Of a DNA stretch of 64,000 bases, positions 8,708 to 19,343 are shown one piece after another. Under the pieces are notes generated by a model. That model searched no databases. It was not told the DNA's origin and saw only the letters and a program-made list of their open reading frames with translations. Source of the DNA: Synechocystis sp. PCC 7509 (lineage in GTDB: Bacteria > Cyanobacteriota > Cyanobacteriia > Cyanobacteriales > Chroococcidiopsidaceae). Location of the stretch: the NCBI RefSeq assembly GCF_000332075.2, contig NZ_ALVU02000001.1, positions 3,422,324 to 3,486,323 of the forward strand, given 5' to 3'. The first letter of the stretch is position 1; the number at the start of each line of letters is the position of its first letter. The position numbers and the translations under genes were made by a program.

Positions 8708-8980
8708 TTATACGCTGTTGTTAGCCGTCAGCAGTTCGTCAAGCTTGCCTTGCCAGTCTAATTCGTACATATCATCGCAACCGCCGATATGTTTGTCGTT
8801 GATAAATATTTGCGGTACAGACCTTCTACCATTGGCACGTTTAGCCATTAGGCTGCGCGCGGCTTCATCGCCATCAATACTGTACTCGGTAAATTGCGTG
8901 CCTTTGCTTTGGAGCAACTGTTTAGCACGAATACAATAGGGGCAAGTTCTCCAAGTGTAAATTTCAACAGTGGCAGCCAT
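8708..8980 (-). CDS. grxC: glutaredoxin 3
   Basis: A 90-residue thioredoxin-fold oxidoreductase that uses glutathione to reduce disulfides. The dithiol active site CPYC is at residues 13-16. The cis-proline loop SVPQIF is at 54-59 and the glutathione-contacting GGCDD at 66-70. Length and motifs are standard for GrxC. It lies directly upstream of gshB on the same strand, a common cyanobacterial pairing. Confidence 0.95.
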   Translation of the reverse strand: MAATVEIYTWRTCPYCIRAKQLLQSKGTQFTEYSIDGDEAARSLMAKRANGRRSVPQIFINDKHIGGCDDMYELDWQGKLDELLTANNSV

Positions 8981-9041
8981 GATCTGATCTCTACTATGAA
9001 TAATGATTTTTAATTTTAAGCCTTCTAGTCATTGTCACCCA

Positions 9042-10097
9042 TTACCCATCTTCATCAAACTTTTGCAATCCTTGCTGCTGACTGCGGCGAGATGTACGAC
9101 GATATTTTTTAGTTTCAAGCTTCGGTTCGTACTGATTTTTACCACGCTTAGTTTTTAACTTCGTAGTAGCTTCGGGGTCGCTTGTGCGATCGCGTAATGT
9201 AGCACGAGTAATCGCCTCTGCCAAAAATTCTAAATAATGCTCGTAGCGTTCCCAATCCCCCCGGACAACACAGTTTGGCTCGTCTCGGTGCGTACAGTCA
9301 TTAAACTGACAATGAGCAACGGCTAAACGCTCCCTAGCTTCGGGAAAGTAATTAATTAATTCTTCTGGTTCGCAGTCCAAGTCTGGTTGATTAAAACCTG
9401 GAGTATCGGCAAGTAAGCCCCCTTTAGGCAACTGGAATAGTTCAACGTGGCGCGTAGTATGACGACCTCTGCCCAATTTGCCCGAAACCTCGCTAGTACG
9501 CACTTTAGCATTAGGAATTAAATAATTAATTAAGCTAGATTTTCCCACCCCTGAAGGCCCAGCAACGACAGTAATTTTGTTATCTAGTTGACCTTGGATC
9601 TGTTCGATAGCGGCTTGATGGACGCTGATAAAAACGGGATCGTAACCCCACTTATGCAATCGTTTACGCCAATCAAGCAACTGTTCGGGGGTCAATAAGT
9701 CACTTTTATTTAAGTATAAGTACACTTCTAAACCTGTAGTTTCTGCCTTAATTAAAAAACGGCTTAATTGATAAGGCTCTATTTTTGGTTCTTCCAAGGC
9801 AAAAACTAATAAAATTTGCTGGGCATTAGCAACGGGAGGACGATCCAATTGTGTATGTCTGGGGAAAACTTGGGAAATTGCTCCGCGTCCGCCTGCCCAA
9901 TCGGGTTCTACCACTTCTACGCGATCGCCTACCATGACTTTTTGCCCCATTTTCTTGAGCAATGCTCGCCGAGTACAGAGTAATAAGGGCGAAGCACTAA
10001 GCTCTAACTTAACTTGATAATAATTGGCTTGAACAGCAATTACTGTACCCGTTAAGGGCAAGTTAGAGGGTAATTGTAGCTCGTCCTCTGGCTTCAT
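9042..10097 (-). CDS. rsgA: ribosome small-subunit-dependent GTPase RsgA
   Basis: A 351-residue circularly permuted GTPase that helps late 30S maturation. An N-terminal OB-fold region (GTVIAVQANYYQVKL) is followed by the G domain in the permuted order: G4 NKSD near 130-133, G1 GPSGVGKS near 180-187 and G3 DTPG near 231-234. The zinc-binding Cys-Cys-His-Cys set follows (C263, C268, H270, C276). The ATG at 10097 overlaps the TGA of the upstream tusA-like gene as ATGA, so I prefer it to the in-frame ATG 33 bases earlier. Such an overlap suggests coupled translation. A basic C-terminal tail ends the protein. Confidence 0.93.
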   Translation of the reverse strand: MKPEDELQLPSNLPLTGTVIAVQANYYQVKLELSASPLLLCTRRALLKKMGQKVMVGDRVEVVEPDWAGGRGAISQVFPRHTQLDRPPVANAQQILLVFALEEPKIEPYQLSRFLIKAETTGLEVYLYLNKSDLLTPEQLLDWRKRLHKWGYDPVFISVHQAAIEQIQGQLDNKITVVAGPSGVGKSSLINYLIPNAKVRTSEVSGKLGRGRHTTRHVELFQLPKGGLLADTPGFNQPDLDCEPEELINYFPEARERLAVAHCQFNDCTHRDEPNCVVRGDWERYEHYLEFLAEAITRATLRDRTSDPEATTKLKTKRGKNQYEPKLETKKYRRTSRRSQQQGLQKFDEDG

Positions 10098-10345
10098 GCT
10101 GTAGACAGAGGACAACGAACTAACAAACAATAATAGCTGGCAACGGGTGCTATATGTTCGATACTGTAACCCGCCATAGTTAGGCTATCAGGGACTTGCT
10201 CGATCGGTTCTCCGGGGTCTAGCCATACTTCTAATAATGCCCCTGGCGGCATCTGCTCTAAACGAAGTTTAGTCCGCACAAAATTGATCGGACAAGGTGT
10301 ACCGCGTAAATCTAGCTTGGCATCAGGAGTAGATATATTACTCAT
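10094..10345 (-). CDS. TusA-like sulfurtransferase
   Basis: An 83-residue protein of the TusA/SirA family, which carries sulfur as a persulfide on a conserved cysteine. The diagnostic LDLRGTPCPINFVRTKL places the cysteine at residue 18, followed by proline. Its start overlaps the dnaJ stop as TAATG and its stop overlaps the rsgA start as ATGA, so three consecutive genes touch. In E. coli TusA serves tRNA thiolation, but other members feed molybdenum cofactor or unknown pathways. The target here is unknown. Confidence 0.85.
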   Translation of the reverse strand: MSNISTPDAKLDLRGTPCPINFVRTKLRLEQMPPGALLEVWLDPGEPIEQVPDSLTMAGYSIEHIAPVASYYCLLVRCPLSTA

Positions 10346-11478
10346 TATTGAAACAACTTACCAAACAAGCCATCTCTACCACCTTTCCCCGTGCGATCGC
10401 CTTTAATTTTTGCCAATTTTTCTAATAGCTCCCGTTCCTCGCTACTAATTTTATTAGGAATATCTACTAAAACTGTAACTAAATGATTGCCACGACTTAC
10501 CGGATTGCCTAAACGCGGCACGCCGCGATCTTCTAAAGTCAAAACTATATGTGGTTGAGTTCCAGGGGCAATAACTTGTTCGACCGGGCCATCTACAGTA
10601 TTTATTTCCAGCCGAGCGCCTAAAATTGCTTGCAAATAGCTAATTTTAATTTCCGATAAAATATTGATGCCGTCGCGTTTAAACTCCGCATCTTCATTAA
10701 TGAACAAATACACATACAAGTCCCCTGGAGGCCCGTTGCGCTGCCCGGAATCACCCTCAGAGGAGATGCGTAAACGCGTACCGTTATCTACTCCCGCAGG
10801 GATAGTAATTTTCAGTTTTTTAGTAACTTGGTGCGCGCCTTTGCCATCACAAGTTTCACATTTATCTTCAATCATCTGCCCTGTACCGTTACAGGTAGGA
10901 CAAGCCGATACTTGAGTAAAACTGCCAAAGGGCGTTCTGGTGACGCGGCGCACTTGACCAGAACCAGTACAAGTTGAGCAAGTGCGGGGACGAGTACCAG
11001 GTTTAGCACCAGAACCGCTACATATTTCACAAGTTTCTAGGTGGGAAATGCGAATTTCTTTCTCGCCACCAAATACCGCCTCGCGAAAGTCTAGTCTGAG
11101 GTCTAAACGCAAGTCATCGCCGCGTACTGGCCCATTGCGCCGCCTTTGACTTTGTCCTCCGGCGACACCGCCAGCAAAATTATTAAACAAATTTTCAAAT
11201 ATGTCCGCAAAGCCGCCCACATCACTAAAGTCTTGAAATCCGGCTCCGCCAGCACCGGCGGCTACTCCAGCTTCGCCAAAGCGATCGTATCTTTCGCGGG
11301 TTTCGGGTTCCGATAAGACTTCATAAGCACGACTAATTTCTTTAAAGCGGTCTTCGGCTCCAGCTTCTTTATTGACATCAGGATGATATTTCCGGGCTAG
11401 GCGGCGGTAAGAGGATTTTAGTTCTTCTTTGTCTGCATTACGAGAGACACCCAGAATTTCGTAGTAGTCGCGGGCCAT
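10345..11478 (-). CDS. dnaJ: chaperone DnaJ (Hsp40)
   Basis: A 377-residue type I Hsp40 that delivers substrates to DnaK and stimulates its ATPase. The J domain holds HPD at residues 32-34. A Gly/Phe-rich stretch follows (about 75-120). Four zinc-binding repeats come next: [24 protein letters not shown] and CETCDGKG. The C-terminal substrate-binding domains complete a full-length protein. It lies 116 bases after dnaK and is overlapped by the tusA-like gene. Confidence 0.97.
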   Translation of the reverse strand: MARDYYEILGVSRNADKEELKSSYRRLARKYHPDVNKEAGAEDRFKEISRAYEVLSEPETRERYDRFGEAGVAAGAGGAGFQDFSDVGGFADIFENLFNNFAGGVAGGQSQRRRNGPVRGDDLRLDLRLDFREAVFGGEKEIRISHLETCEICSGSGAKPGTRPRTCSTCTGSGQVRRVTRTPFGSFTQVSACPTCNGTGQMIEDKCETCDGKGAHQVTKKLKITIPAGVDNGTRLRISSEGDSGQRNGPPGDLYVYLFINEDAEFKRDGINILSEIKISYLQAILGARLEINTVDGPVEQVIAPGTQPHIVLTLEDRGVPRLGNPVSRGNHLVTVLVDIPNKISSEERELLEKLAKIKGDRTGKGGRDGLFGKLFQ

Positions 11479-11594
11479 AGAGCGCTGCTTCGTTTATAGA
11501 TAAAGTTTACGGATAGAGCGGAAAGCTAATAGCTATTAGCGTTAGTTCTCTTAATTAAATGTAGACAAATAACTGCAACTACAACAAGCCTACT

Positions 11595-13571
11595 TTACTC
11601 AATTGCTTCATAATCAACGGTTACTGTGCTATCTTCTTCGGCAAAGTCTAGATCGAATACTTCTGCGGTTATTGGTACAGAAGCCTTGGTAGACTGGGGT
11701 ATTGTTTCTTTGTTTTGCGGTGAAACTGTAGTTTCTACGAAGTCGTGCGCTCCTGAAGAATTAGCTTTTTGATAAACGCTTGTGCCAATTGTGAGCAATA
11801 ACTGCTGGAATTGGTCTAACTGTTGTTGGACTCTGTCTATTGTAATTGCCGGATCGTTGAATAGTCCTCGCAGCAAAATTACGCTTGCGTCTGCTTCACC
11901 CTTCAACGCTTCTGCAACCAAAGAGCCGTTGTCTTTTAACGTGGACTCGTAACTGTAGATCAAATTTTCTGCTTGATTTTGTAAATCGATTAATTCAATG
12001 CGTTTTTTATCTTGCTCTGCATATACTTCAGCTTCAAGGCGCATCCTTTCTATTTCGCTAGTAGTTAATCCTCCAGTGCTTGTAATCCGAATGCTTTGTT
12101 CTCGACCTGTGCCTTTGTCTTGAGCAGCAACTTTTAATATACCGTTGACATCAATTTCAAAACTTACCTCAATTTGCGGCATTCCGCGCGGAGCAGGGGG
12201 AATCCCGGCTAAAACAAATCTACCCAGGCTTTTATTATCTGTTGCCATCGCCCGTTCGCCCTGAAGGACATGAATTTCTACAGAAATTTGTCCATCGGTA
12301 GCTGTAGAAAATATTTGGGCTTTACTGGTGGGAATTGTCCGATTGCGTTCGATTACTTTAGTAAATACTTCCCCTAAAGTTTCAATTCCCAGCGATAGCG
12401 GCGTGACATCTAATAGCAATACATCTTGAACTTCGCCACCCAAAACGCCACCTTGAATTGCTGCTCCTAAAGCTACAGCTTCGTCGGGATTAACTGATTT
12501 ATCAGTAGCTTTGCCACCAAAGAATTTTTGTAGCGCATTTTGCACCGCCGGAATCCGCGTCGAACCGCCAACTAAAATTACTTTATCAATGTCTGAAGGC
12601 TTGAGTTCACAATCTTTAAGCGCTTGTACCATTGGTTCGATAGTTCTCTCTACCAAGTGTCCAGCTATCTCCTCAAATTTGGAGCGGCTTAGTTCCATTG
12701 CTAAATGCTTTGGCCCTGTGGCATCGGCAGTAATGAAGGGTAAATTGATTGACGTTGATCCCAGCGCGGAAAGTTCTATTTTGGCTTTTTCTGCGGCTTC
12801 TCTAAGCCTTTGGGTTGCCATATTGTCTTGAGACAAGTCAATTTGCTCTTGTTCTTGGAATTGGGATAGCATCCACAAAACTACACAGTTATCAAAATCA
12901 TCGCCACCCAGATGATTGTTACCAGAGGTGGCTTTAACTTCAAATACTCCCGATCCTAGTTGCAGAATTGAGACATCAAACGTGCCACCCCCTAAGTCAA
13001 ATACCAAAATTTTTTGTTCTTGATTGAGCTTATCTAACCCATAGGCAAGGGCGGCGGCGGTGGGTTCGTTGACAATGCGGAGAACTTCTAATCCGGCAAT
13101 AGTGCCAGCATCTTTAGTAGCTTGCCTTTGAGCATCAGTAAAATAGGCTGGTACGGTGATTACTGCTTGGTCTACCGTTTCCCCCAAAAAATTTTCCGCA
13201 TCTTGTTTGAGCTTGTACAAAATCATCGCCGATATTTCTTGAGGGGTGTAGTTGCGCCCGCGAATTTGCACATCTACCGTATCGTCTCGCCCTTTCACGC
13301 ACTTATAAGTGACTCTTTGGCGTTCGCTAGCCGTATCATCCCAGCGCCGACCAATAAAACGCTTGATACTATAAATTGTATTTTCCGCATTGGTCACGGC
13401 TTGGCGCTTTGCCAATTGACCAATTAAGCGATCGCTACCTTTACCAAAGGCTAATACACTTGGGGTAGTGCGTCCGCCTTCGGAATTAGCAATGATTGTT
13501 GGTTGACCACCTTCTAAGATGGCAACACAACTATTTGTTGTGCCTAAGTCGATACCGATGACTTTTCCCAT
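11595..13571 (-). CDS. dnaK: chaperone DnaK (Hsp70)
   Basis: A 658-residue Hsp70 that folds proteins in an ATP cycle with DnaJ and GrpE. The ATPase domain begins [18 protein letters not shown] and includes [16 protein letters not shown] and [14 protein letters not shown]. The substrate-binding domain has [16 protein letters not shown], and the helical lid follows. The tail ends in acidic residues ([17 protein letters not shown]) rather than the EEVD of eukaryotic cytosolic forms. Cyanobacteria usually carry several dnaK genes; linkage to grpE and dnaJ suggests the general stress form. Confidence 0.97.
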   Translation of the reverse strand: MGKVIGIDLGTTNSCVAILEGGQPTIIANSEGGRTTPSVLAFGKGSDRLIGQLAKRQAVTNAENTIYSIKRFIGRRWDDTASERQRVTYKCVKGRDDTVDVQIRGRNYTPQEISAMILYKLKQDAENFLGETVDQAVITVPAYFTDAQRQATKDAGTIAGLEVLRIVNEPTAAALAYGLDKLNQEQKILVFDLGGGTFDVSILQLGSGVFEVKATSGNNHLGGDDFDNCVVLWMLSQFQEQEQIDLSQDNMATQRLREAAEKAKIELSALGSTSINLPFITADATGPKHLAMELSRSKFEEIAGHLVERTIEPMVQALKDCELKPSDIDKVILVGGSTRIPAVQNALQKFFGGKATDKSVNPDEAVALGAAIQGGVLGGEVQDVLLLDVTPLSLGIETLGEVFTKVIERNRTIPTSKAQIFSTATDGQISVEIHVLQGERAMATDNKSLGRFVLAGIPPAPRGMPQIEVSFEIDVNGILKVAAQDKGTGREQSIRITSTGGLTTSEIERMRLEAEVYAEQDKKRIELIDLQNQAENLIYSYESTLKDNGSLVAEALKGEADASVILLRGLFNDPAITIDRVQQQLDQFQQLLLTIGTSVYQKANSSGAHDFVETTVSPQNKETIPQSTKASVPITAEVFDLDFAEEDSTVTVDYEAIE

Positions 13572-13668
13572 ACTTAGTAGCAGTTGTTTTCAAGGGTTAG
13601 TGGGTGGGAAGTGGTGTTTACAAGGCTTAGAAGTTAGAAGCGGGGAAAATTTTTTGAGTCAAGACAAG

Positions 13669-14346
13669 CTAACTTTCTTCTGGAGAAGTTGCCGAATTTT
13701 CTTCTGAGGTTACCACGGACTCTATAGGAGCCGCAACTTTGACCATAGCGTGGCGCAAAATGCGATCGCCTAAGAAGTATCCGCGTACTAATTCCTCTAA
13801 TATCGTACCTTCCGGTTCAGCGCTGGGAGCGCGCATGACAGCTTCATGAAGACTAGGGTCAAATTCCTTCCCTTCGGGGCGCATGGGGGCAACTCCCAGG
13901 CGTTTGAGACAGTCTACCAGTTGTTTGTATACGCTTTGATAACTTTTATGAATGTTCATCTCCGCGTCGGTTTGGGGTTTAAGTTGCGATCGCGCCCGTT
14001 CAAAATTATCTACTACTGGCAGCATCTCCGTAATTGTATTGCCTTTAATTTGCTGTTCTAACTCGTCTTTTTCTTTTTGAGAGCGTTTGCGGAAATTATC
14101 AAAATCTGCCACAATTCGCAAATATTGGCTGGTACGTTCTTCTACTTGAGTTTTTAGCGCTTCTACTTCTTGTTCTTTTTGGGCTAATGCTTGTTGATAA
14201 TTGCCATTATTTTCACTAGCCGAGGCGACAGTATTTTCATCTAGGGGGATTTCCTCCCTTGATAAATTAGCTGATTCGACGACTTGGGGATTTTCCTCGC
14301 TATTGGCATCAAAGTTAGAATTCATTTTTGCTGGTGTTGTCTCCAT
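13669..14346 (-). CDS. grpE: nucleotide exchange factor GrpE
   Basis: A 225-residue GrpE that releases ADP from DnaK. An acidic, disordered N-terminus (about 1-50) precedes a long coiled coil ([21 protein letters not shown]). The conserved [15 protein letters not shown] and the C-terminal beta domain ([31 protein letters not shown]) follow. The first ATG at 14346 is used here; a second at 14325 (MNSNFD) is possible. It is the first gene of the grpE-dnaK-dnaJ block. I looked for a CIRCE element (TTAGCACTC inverted repeat) upstream and saw none. Confidence 0.95.
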   Translation of the reverse strand: METTPAKMNSNFDANSEENPQVVESANLSREEIPLDENTVASASENNGNYQQALAQKEQEVEALKTQVEERTSQYLRIVADFDNFRKRSQKEKDELEQQIKGNTITEMLPVVDNFERARSQLKPQTDAEMNIHKSYQSVYKQLVDCLKRLGVAPMRPEGKEFDPSLHEAVMRAPSAEPEGTILEELVRGYFLGDRILRHAMVKVAAPIESVVTSEENSATSPEES

Positions 14347-14789
14347 TGTTACTTTTGAGTTTTCTAGGGGTTCTGTAATTGACTTAGTGTATTGTTTGTT
14401 TATTTTTCCTCAACCATTATGCACTAATCCTAGATGCTCAAAACTGTTCTTTAAGAGGCATATTTTCTTCATTTACTTTCTCTAGGATGCACCAATTAAC
14501 CCTGGAATAGCAAAGTTTTAAAAATAAATTGCCCGAAAAAGACATTTTGTTGCTATTCGATGGCTAGAACCTCTTTTCTAGCCGCCTCCAAGGTCTAAGT
14601 TGACTTACAATTAACCAAACAGAAATTTGTATTTAGATTATTCCAGCCATTTTTGGCAGCCTTAGACAGCTAAAACTTCTTCCTAGGTTTATTTATTTAT
14701 ATTTTTTGCCACAAAATGCTTTTGCATAGCAACTCTAACCTAGGGTTGGGGCATACTCTATCTATAGCAACTTTTATCACAAATTATTT
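14347..14789. other. divergent intergenic region between grpE and pilB
   Basis: This 443-base stretch must hold promoters for two divergent units. It contains a small inverted repeat (ggctaga/tctagcc near 14570) and several AT-rich tracts but no open frame that I can support. No CIRCE, tRNA or known riboswitch is apparent. Confidence 0.5.
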
Positions 14790-16787
14790 ATGACTTACTC
14801 CCCACAGCAGCGACGAGCGCTAATTGTTAAAAATGACCTATCTCCTTTTGGCAATAAAGTAATTGAAGCGGGCTATGCTAACCGCGATCAAGTGCATCAA
14901 GCTTTAACAGAGAGCCGCAAATCGGGAAAATCTCTGACAGATTCTTTAGAATCGATTACGGGGAAACAACTCACCCCCGACTTGATTAGACACTATAAAA
15001 AGCAGCAGTTATTTGAACTAAAAATTCTTTACGGGGTTGAATTCCTCGATCCCGAAGTTAGTGAAACTAGCATCCCTGCCGCCGGAAACTTAATTGATAC
15101 TCTCATTCCTGTAGATGCTTGTCGTCGCTATCGGTTAATTCCTTTAGCCAAAAATGATACTTCACCGCCTTCGGTGCTGGTGGCGATGGTCGATCCTGAT
15201 AACCTAGATGCTCAAGACACTTTGAACCGAATTTTGCGCCCCAAAGGGTTGAGCCTCCAAAGGATGGTGATTACCCAAGAGGACTTTCAGCAAATCCTCT
15301 CCAAATATCTAGACGAGCAAGTTGAAAAACAAAAGCTGATAGATATAGAAAAGTCCGTTGATGTAAAATCCGAACTCGAAAATCTGGACTTGCAAGAGGA
15401 CCCCGATGACGTAGACGCAGATTTGGGGGCGGCGGTGCAAGATGCGGGGGCGGCTCCCATCATTGCTTTAGTAAATAAAATTCTTGTCAAAGCGCTGCAA
15501 GAAAAAGTTTCTGACATCCATATCGAACCCCAAGAAGAACATCTGCGCATTCGGTTTCGTAAAGATGGCGTGTTGCGTAAAGCTTTTGAGCATCTGCCCA
15601 AACAAATTGTCCCCGCCGTTACCGCCCGGTTTAAGATTATTTCGGACTTAGATATTGCCGAACGGCGGATGCCTCAAGATGGACGCATCCGCCGAATGTT
15701 TGAAGGGCGCAAAGTAGACTTTCGAGTTAGTACCCTACCTAGCCGCTACGGGGAAAAAGTCGTGCTGCGGATTTTAGATAACGCTTCTACCCAGCTTGGC
15801 TTAGACAAATTAATTAGCGACCCTGTAAGCCTCCAAATTGTCCGAGATATGGCAAGTCGTCCCTTTGGGTTATTGCTCGTTACTGGGCCTACAGGCTCCG
15901 GCAAATCCACCACTCTATACTCAGTCCTCGCCGAACGCAACGATCCGGGCGTAAATATTAGTACCGCCGAAGATCCAATTGAGTATTCCTTACCAGGAAT
16001 TACCCAAGTACAGGTAATTCGGGAAAAAGGCATGGATTTTGCTTCAATTTTGCGCTCCTTCTTGCGCCAAGATCCTGATGTAATATTAGTGGGGGAAACT
16101 CGCGATAAAGAAACAGCTAAAACGGCAATTGAAGCGGCTTTAACCGGACACTTAGTTTTAACTACTCTCCATACCAACGATGCCGCCGGAGCAATTTCGC
16201 GGTTAGACGAAATGGGTGTAGAACCCTTCATGGTATCGGGTTCGCTCTTGGGGGTAGTTGCCCAACGTCTAGTACGGCGCGTTTGTGTTCAGTGCAAGAT
16301 TGCTTACACCCCAACGGCGGCAGAACTTGCTAGATTTGGCTTATCAAGTTCTTCTCAAGAAGTCGCAATTAGTCTTTACAAAGCCAATAGTTTACAACCA
16401 GAACAAATCCAGCAAGCTCGAAATACTGGGGAACTTTGCTCAAACTGTAGTGGAATAGGTTACAAAGGACGTTGTGGTGTTTATGAAGTTATGCGGATCA
16501 CCGAGCGGTTGCAAACTTTGATTACTGAAGGAGCGCCCACCGAAAGGCTCAAAGAAGTTGCCGTAGAAGAAGGAATGGTCACTTTGCTAGCTTATAGCCT
16601 CAACTTGGTAAGAGAAGGAAGTACAACTTTGGAAGAAGTAGAACGAGTAACCTTTACCGATTCGGGATTAGAGTCTGAACTCAAAGCCAAACGCAAAAGT
16701 TCTTTGGAATGCCGTAATTGCCATGCTCAATTACAACAAGAATGGTTAGATTGTCCTTACTGCATGACTAATCGTTTTCAAGAATAA
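14790..16787 (+). CDS. pilB: type IV pilus assembly ATPase PilB
   Basis: A 665-residue GspE/PulE-type hexameric ATPase that powers pilus extension. The N-terminal domain has the GspE-N-like fold (about 20-190). The core has Walker A GPTGSGKS at 366-373, Asp box AEDPIEY near 393-399, Walker B VILVGE at 431-436 and His box HLVLTTLHTND at 454-464. A zinc-binding set follows (CVQC at 499-502 and CSNCSGIGYKGRCG later). The extreme C-terminus adds a second ribbon-like segment, ECRNCHAQLQQEWLDCPYC. It is the first gene of pilB-pilT-pilC, spaced 81 bases from pilT. Confidence 0.95.
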   Translation: MTYSPQQRRALIVKNDLSPFGNKVIEAGYANRDQVHQALTESRKSGKSLTDSLESITGKQLTPDLIRHYKKQQLFELKILYGVEFLDPEVSETSIPAAGNLIDTLIPVDACRRYRLIPLAKNDTSPPSVLVAMVDPDNLDAQDTLNRILRPKGLSLQRMVITQEDFQQILSKYLDEQVEKQKLIDIEKSVDVKSELENLDLQEDPDDVDADLGAAVQDAGAAPIIALVNKILVKALQEKVSDIHIEPQEEHLRIRFRKDGVLRKAFEHLPKQIVPAVTARFKIISDLDIAERRMPQDGRIRRMFEGRKVDFRVSTLPSRYGEKVVLRILDNASTQLGLDKLISDPVSLQIVRDMASRPFGLLLVTGPTGSGKSTTLYSVLAERNDPGVNISTAEDPIEYSLPGITQVQVIREKGMDFASILRSFLRQDPDVILVGETRDKETAKTAIEAALTGHLVLTTLHTNDAAGAISRLDEMGVEPFMVSGSLLGVVAQRLVRRVCVQCKIAYTPTAAELARFGLSSSSQEVAISLYKANSLQPEQIQQARNTGELCSNCSGIGYKGRCGVYEVMRITERLQTLITEGAPTERLKEVAVEEGMVTLLAYSLNLVREGSTTLEEVERVTFTDSGLESELKAKRKSSLECRNCHAQLQQEWLDCPYCMTNRFQE

Positions 16788-16868
16788 ACAATTTTAAGTT
16801 TAAGATTTGCCCTAAAACAACGACGTTGCTATTTCCAGCCTTAAATATATTTAACTAGGAGAAAAAAC

Positions 16869-17999
16869 ATGGAGTACATGATTGAAGACTTAATGGAGCA
16901 AGTAGTGGAAAGTGGTGGCTCCGACTTGCACTTATCGGCGGGTTTACCTCCCTACATTCGTGTCAGTGGCAAATTAACGCCCACAGAACACGAACCATTG
17001 ACCCCAGAACAATGTCAGCGACTAATATTTAGTATGCTCAACAACACCCAACGCAAAAACTTAGAGCAAAACTGGGAACTAGATTGCTCCTATGGTGTAA
17101 AGGGGTTAGCTCGCTTCCGGGTAAACGTATATAAAGATCGCGGTACTTATGCGGCTTGTTTGCGGGCTTTGTCTTCCAAAATTCCGGCGATGGAATTATT
17201 AAATTTGCCCAACATCGTCCGGGAAATATCCGAAAAGCCCAGAGGACTTGTACTGGTAACGGGGCCGACGGGATCGGGTAAGACTACAACCCTAGCTTCC
17301 ATGATCAATAATATCAATATGACTCGCTCCGAGCATATTTTGACGGTGGAAGATCCGATCGAATTTATCTACGAACCACTGAAAAGTTTGATTCACCAGC
17401 GTCAAGTGGGAGAAGATACGAGAAGCTTTGCTAACGCTTTAAGAGCAGCTTTGCGCGAAGATCCAGACGTGATTTTGGTAGGAGAAATGCGCGACTTAGA
17501 AACTATCCAGTTGGCAATTTCGGCGGCGGAAACTGGTCACTTAGTATTTGGAACTTTACACACAAGTTCTGCCGCTCAAACTGTTGACCGGATGGTGGAT
17601 GTTTTCCCTCCTGAGCAACAACAACAAATCCGCGTCCAGCTATCTAACTCTTTGATTGCCGTATTTAGTCAAACTTTAGTATCTAAGAAAAAGCCTAAAC
17701 CTAACGAATTTGGACGGGTAATGGCGCAAGAAATTATGATTGTTACCCCGGCTATTTCTAACTTAATTCGGGAAGGCAAAACCGCTCAAATCTACTCAGC
17801 AATTCAAACAGGGGGTAAGTTGGGAATGCAAACTTTGGAGAAAGTGTTATCGGACTTGTACAAAGCTGGAACTATCTCTTTTGAAGCTGCGATGTCTAAA
17901 ACGTCTAAAGTTGATGAGTTACAGCGTTTGATTGGTGGAGTTCCGGGAAGCGCAACACCAGGCGCAAAACCAGGAATGGCGGGTATGCAAGCTCGTTAG
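16869..17999 (+). CDS. pilT: type IV pilus retraction ATPase PilT
   Basis: A 376-residue ATPase that depolymerises the pilus and drives twitching motility. The PAS-like N-terminal domain begins GGSDLHLSAGLPPYIRVSGKL. Walker A GPTGSGKT is at 132-139, followed by the Asp box TVEDPIEFIY, Walker B DVILVGEMRD and His box GHLVFGTLHTSSA. The AIRNLIRE-type motif appears as AISNLIREGK. A clear aggag lies 8 bases before the ATG. The gene stands between pilB and pilC, the usual cyanobacterial order. Confidence 0.96.
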   Translation: MEYMIEDLMEQVVESGGSDLHLSAGLPPYIRVSGKLTPTEHEPLTPEQCQRLIFSMLNNTQRKNLEQNWELDCSYGVKGLARFRVNVYKDRGTYAACLRALSSKIPAMELLNLPNIVREISEKPRGLVLVTGPTGSGKTTTLASMINNINMTRSEHILTVEDPIEFIYEPLKSLIHQRQVGEDTRSFANALRAALREDPDVILVGEMRDLETIQLAISAAETGHLVFGTLHTSSAAQTVDRMVDVFPPEQQQQIRVQLSNSLIAVFSQTLVSKKKPKPNEFGRVMAQEIMIVTPAISNLIREGKTAQIYSAIQTGGKLGMQTLEKVLSDLYKAGTISFEAAMSKTSKVDELQRLIGGVPGSATPGAKPGMAGMQAR

Positions 18000-18071
18000 T
18001 TTTCTCTAGAGATGTTATAAAAGCTTCTCTATTTACTAAGTTATCTATTACAAATTATTAGGAGAAAGGCT

Positions 18072-19301
18072 ATGCCTACCTACGTTGCCCGTGTTCGAGA
18101 TTCTAAAGGGAATGCGAGAAAAGAAAAAGTTATTGCAGCTTCCCCCTTTATAGCCCGTTCCAACTTACGGGAAAGAGGTCTTGTAATTCAAGACTTGAAG
18201 CAAGCTCAAGAATTTAAACTAAGTGGAGATTTAGACCTCAGTCAATTTACCGCCGCTTTGGCAAAAGTTTCTGTTAAGGACAAAGCGGTTTTTTCCCGTC
18301 AGTTTGCGGTGTTGACCAATGCGGGAGTAGCGATCGTTCGCAGCCTTGGGGTACTAGCTGAACAAGCGCCTAACCCAAAGCTAAAAAAAGCCTTAATTGA
18401 AATTAGTGAGGACGTGCAGCAGGGAGTAAACCTTTCTGATGCAATGCGCAAGCACCCGCAATGTTTTGATAATTTGTACGTCAGCATGGTGCAAGCAGGA
18501 GAGGTTGGCGGTGTACTTGACGAAGTTATGAATCGTTTATCTAAGTTGTTGGAAGATGTCGCAAGACTACAAAATCAAATTAAATCCGCTTTAGCTTACC
18601 CGATCGCTGTGGGCATATTAGCTTTACTGATTTTCTTGGGTATGACAATATTTCTAATTCCAATTTTTGCGGATATTTTCAAACAATTAGGCGTAGAGTT
18701 ACCGCCTCTAACGCAGTTTATGCTTACCATTAGCGAAACAATTACAAGTTGGAAGGTTTTTATTCCGATTGTTGTATTTATGGGTAGTAGTTTCTTTTTG
18801 CAGCAATACTACAGAACTCGGCTTGGTCGAGAAACCATAGACCGCCTTTCTTTAAAAGTACCTTTGTTTGGCGACTTGATTCAAAAATCTGCCGTAGCTC
18901 GTTTTAGCCGGACTTTTGGCGCTTTGACTCGTTCAGGCGTACCGATTTTGACGGCTTTAGAAATTGTCCGCGATACGGCGGGAAATCAAGTAATTGCTAA
19001 TGCTTTGGATGCTTCAAGGTTAGAGATTCAGCAAGGTGGCATGATTAGTTTGGCTTTGAAGAAAGATGCAGTTTTTCCAACTATGGCGATTCAAATGATT
19101 AGTATTGGTGAGGAAACTGGGGAATTAGATCAAATGCTGATGAAAGTAGCTGATTTTTATGAAGACGAGGTAGAACAAGCAGTAAAAGCGCTTACCAGCG
19201 TCATCGAACCAATTATGATTGTGGTTTTAGGCGGAATGGTAGGAGTAATTTTGCTATCAATGTATTTACCAATGTTTAAGGTATTTGAAACTCTAGGTTA
19301 A
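18072..19301 (+). CDS. pilC: type IV pilus inner-membrane platform protein PilC
   Basis: A 409-residue GspF-family integral membrane protein that forms the platform on which PilB and PilT act. Two homologous cytoplasmic domains (about 70-190 and 275-390) each begin like FSRQFAVLTNAGVAIVRSL and FSRTFGALTRSGVPILTAL. Membrane segments lie near 177-200, 225-245 and 378-400. An aggag stands 8 bases before the ATG. It follows pilT by 72 bases and closes the pil cluster before a terminator. Confidence 0.95.
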   Translation: MPTYVARVRDSKGNARKEKVIAASPFIARSNLRERGLVIQDLKQAQEFKLSGDLDLSQFTAALAKVSVKDKAVFSRQFAVLTNAGVAIVRSLGVLAEQAPNPKLKKALIEISEDVQQGVNLSDAMRKHPQCFDNLYVSMVQAGEVGGVLDEVMNRLSKLLEDVARLQNQIKSALAYPIAVGILALLIFLGMTIFLIPIFADIFKQLGVELPPLTQFMLTISETITSWKVFIPIVVFMGSSFFLQQYYRTRLGRETIDRLSLKVPLFGDLIQKSAVARFSRTFGALTRSGVPILTALEIVRDTAGNQVIANALDASRLEIQQGGMISLALKKDAVFPTMAIQMISIGEETGELDQMLMKVADFYEDEVEQAVKALTSVIEPIMIVVLGGMVGVILLSMYLPMFKVFETLG

Positions 19302-19343
19302 AACAAAAAAGTTGTGTAGGGGAGACTAACACCCCTGCAATTT

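Noticed and set aside
12511-12831. Long open frames opposite dnaK, ftsZ, pilB and other large genes
   Set aside because: They mirror highly conserved genes on the other strand and carry biased, low-complexity translations typical of antisense shadows.
14347-14789. Possible CIRCE heat-shock operator upstream of grpE
   Set aside because: I looked for TTAGCACTC-N9-GAGTGCTAA and found no acceptable match.
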